Part shown: in pieces, positions 44,724-44,890 of the stretch
Numbering within the stretch: the first letter of the stretch is position 1
How the letters are laid out: each line of letters opens with the position of its first letter
From: Bacteroidota bacterium
GTDB taxonomy: Bacteria; Bacteroidota; Bacteroidia; Chitinophagales; Saprospiraceae
Direction: 5' to 3'
DNA length: 44,890 nucleotides
Assembly (NCBI GenBank): GCA_024642665.1
Contig: JAHEAR010000025.1
Span: 5,586 to 50,475, forward strand
Notes under the pieces: generated by a model
What the model was told of the DNA's origin: nothing
Database searches by the model: none
Seen by the model: only the letters and a program-made list of their open reading frames with translations
Program-made: the position numbers and the translations under genes

Positions 44724-44849
44724 TGCCTCCTGCCTCCTGCCTCCTGCCTCCTGCCTCCTGCCTCATGCCTCATGCCCCATGCCCTCCGCCCCATGCCCCA
44801 TGCCCTTTGCCCTTTGCCCTCCGCCCCATGCCCCACGCCCTCCGCCCGT
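44724..44849. repeat. Heptamer tandem array, 18 units
   Basis: Eighteen 7-base units of the form tgccYYN / cgcccNN: first five exact tgcctcc, then variants tgcctca, tgcccca, tgccctt and cgcccca. The strand is almost purely pyrimidine in parts. A 7-base unit is out of phase with codons and no ORF crosses it, so it is a noncoding microsatellite-like array. Similar short tracts occur at 1-30, 1966-1992, 40503-40523 (minus strand) and 40614-40640. Confidence 0.9.
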
Positions 44850-44890
44850 TGCATATATAGTCATTGAGCATAAGTGCATAGCCGTTCAAT

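Larger units (their letters stand above)
44434..44890. other. 457-base tail of the window
   Basis: After the terminator come an AT-rich stretch with no ORF, a copy of a 15-mer (44553-44567) found also at 9128-9142, and the heptamer array. No gene is visible to the end of the window. Confidence 0.6.

Noticed and set aside
44724-44849. CRISPR array
   Set aside because: The units are 7 bases long with no spacers, so this is a simple tandem repeat.

Overview
The window looks like a chromosomal segment of a Bacteroidota bacterium, plausibly from the Saprospiria. The taxonomic call is inference. It rests on a SusC/SusD pair, several secreted proteins with C-terminal type IX secretion (T9SS) sorting domains built around a YPNP-like motif, many lipoboxes, and Bacteroidota-type TAnnTTTG promoter elements. 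No rRNA, tRNA, CRISPR array, insertion sequence or prophage was recognised.

Left part (1-8140): a T9SS-secreted M1 metallopeptidase, a MarC-family membrane protein, an Lrp/AsnC regulator, a small anti-sigma-like protein, recA, and a second M1 aminopeptidase made as a lipoprotein. Then come a 38-codon ORF and a small lipoprotein gene split by a one-base frameshift in an A6 tract. Rho-independent terminators bracket recA.

Stress and metal part (8237-15145): an iron-sulfur repair protein (Ric/ScdA) lies behind a strong inverted-repeat operator. It is followed by a cytochrome c/copper type II monooxygenase paired with a redoxin-like protein that lacks the usual CxxC. Divergent from these is a probable metal (copper?) cluster: an HYC_CC_PP-like protein, a secreted HMA-domain protein, and a TonB-dependent receptor with CC and His-rich motifs. 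A copper enzyme next to a likely copper uptake cluster suggests a joint function.

Glycan part (15167-34924): two divergent operons. The leftward operon encodes SusC, SusD, a large secreted protein with a helical toroid-like N-terminal region, Ig-like, LamG and T9SS domains, and a secreted protein with five LamG and two FN3 domains. The rightward operon encodes an AraC regulator, an ABC sugar importer (binding lipoprotein, two permeases, MsmX/UgpC-type ATPase), a GH130 mannoside phosphorylase or hydrolase, and an (alpha/alpha)-type lipoprotein. The proposed flow is surface binding and cleavage, SusCD import to the periplasm, ABC import to the cytoplasm, then GH130 processing. A SusCD locus that carries its own ABC importer is unusual and is the most interesting system here.

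Right part (35098-44890): a four-gene membrane cluster (TM2, DUF2752, DUF4870-like, M48 peptidase); a small accessory patch with a hypothetical lipoprotein and a HicBA toxin-antitoxin pair whose hicA has an early stop; a DUF1801 protein and a DUF481-like outer-membrane protein; an inverted-repeat intergenic element; a BlaI/BlaR1-like regulator and sensor behind twin operators; a PDZ protein with a T9SS domain; and a terminal 18-unit heptamer repeat array related to shorter tracts elsewhere in the window.
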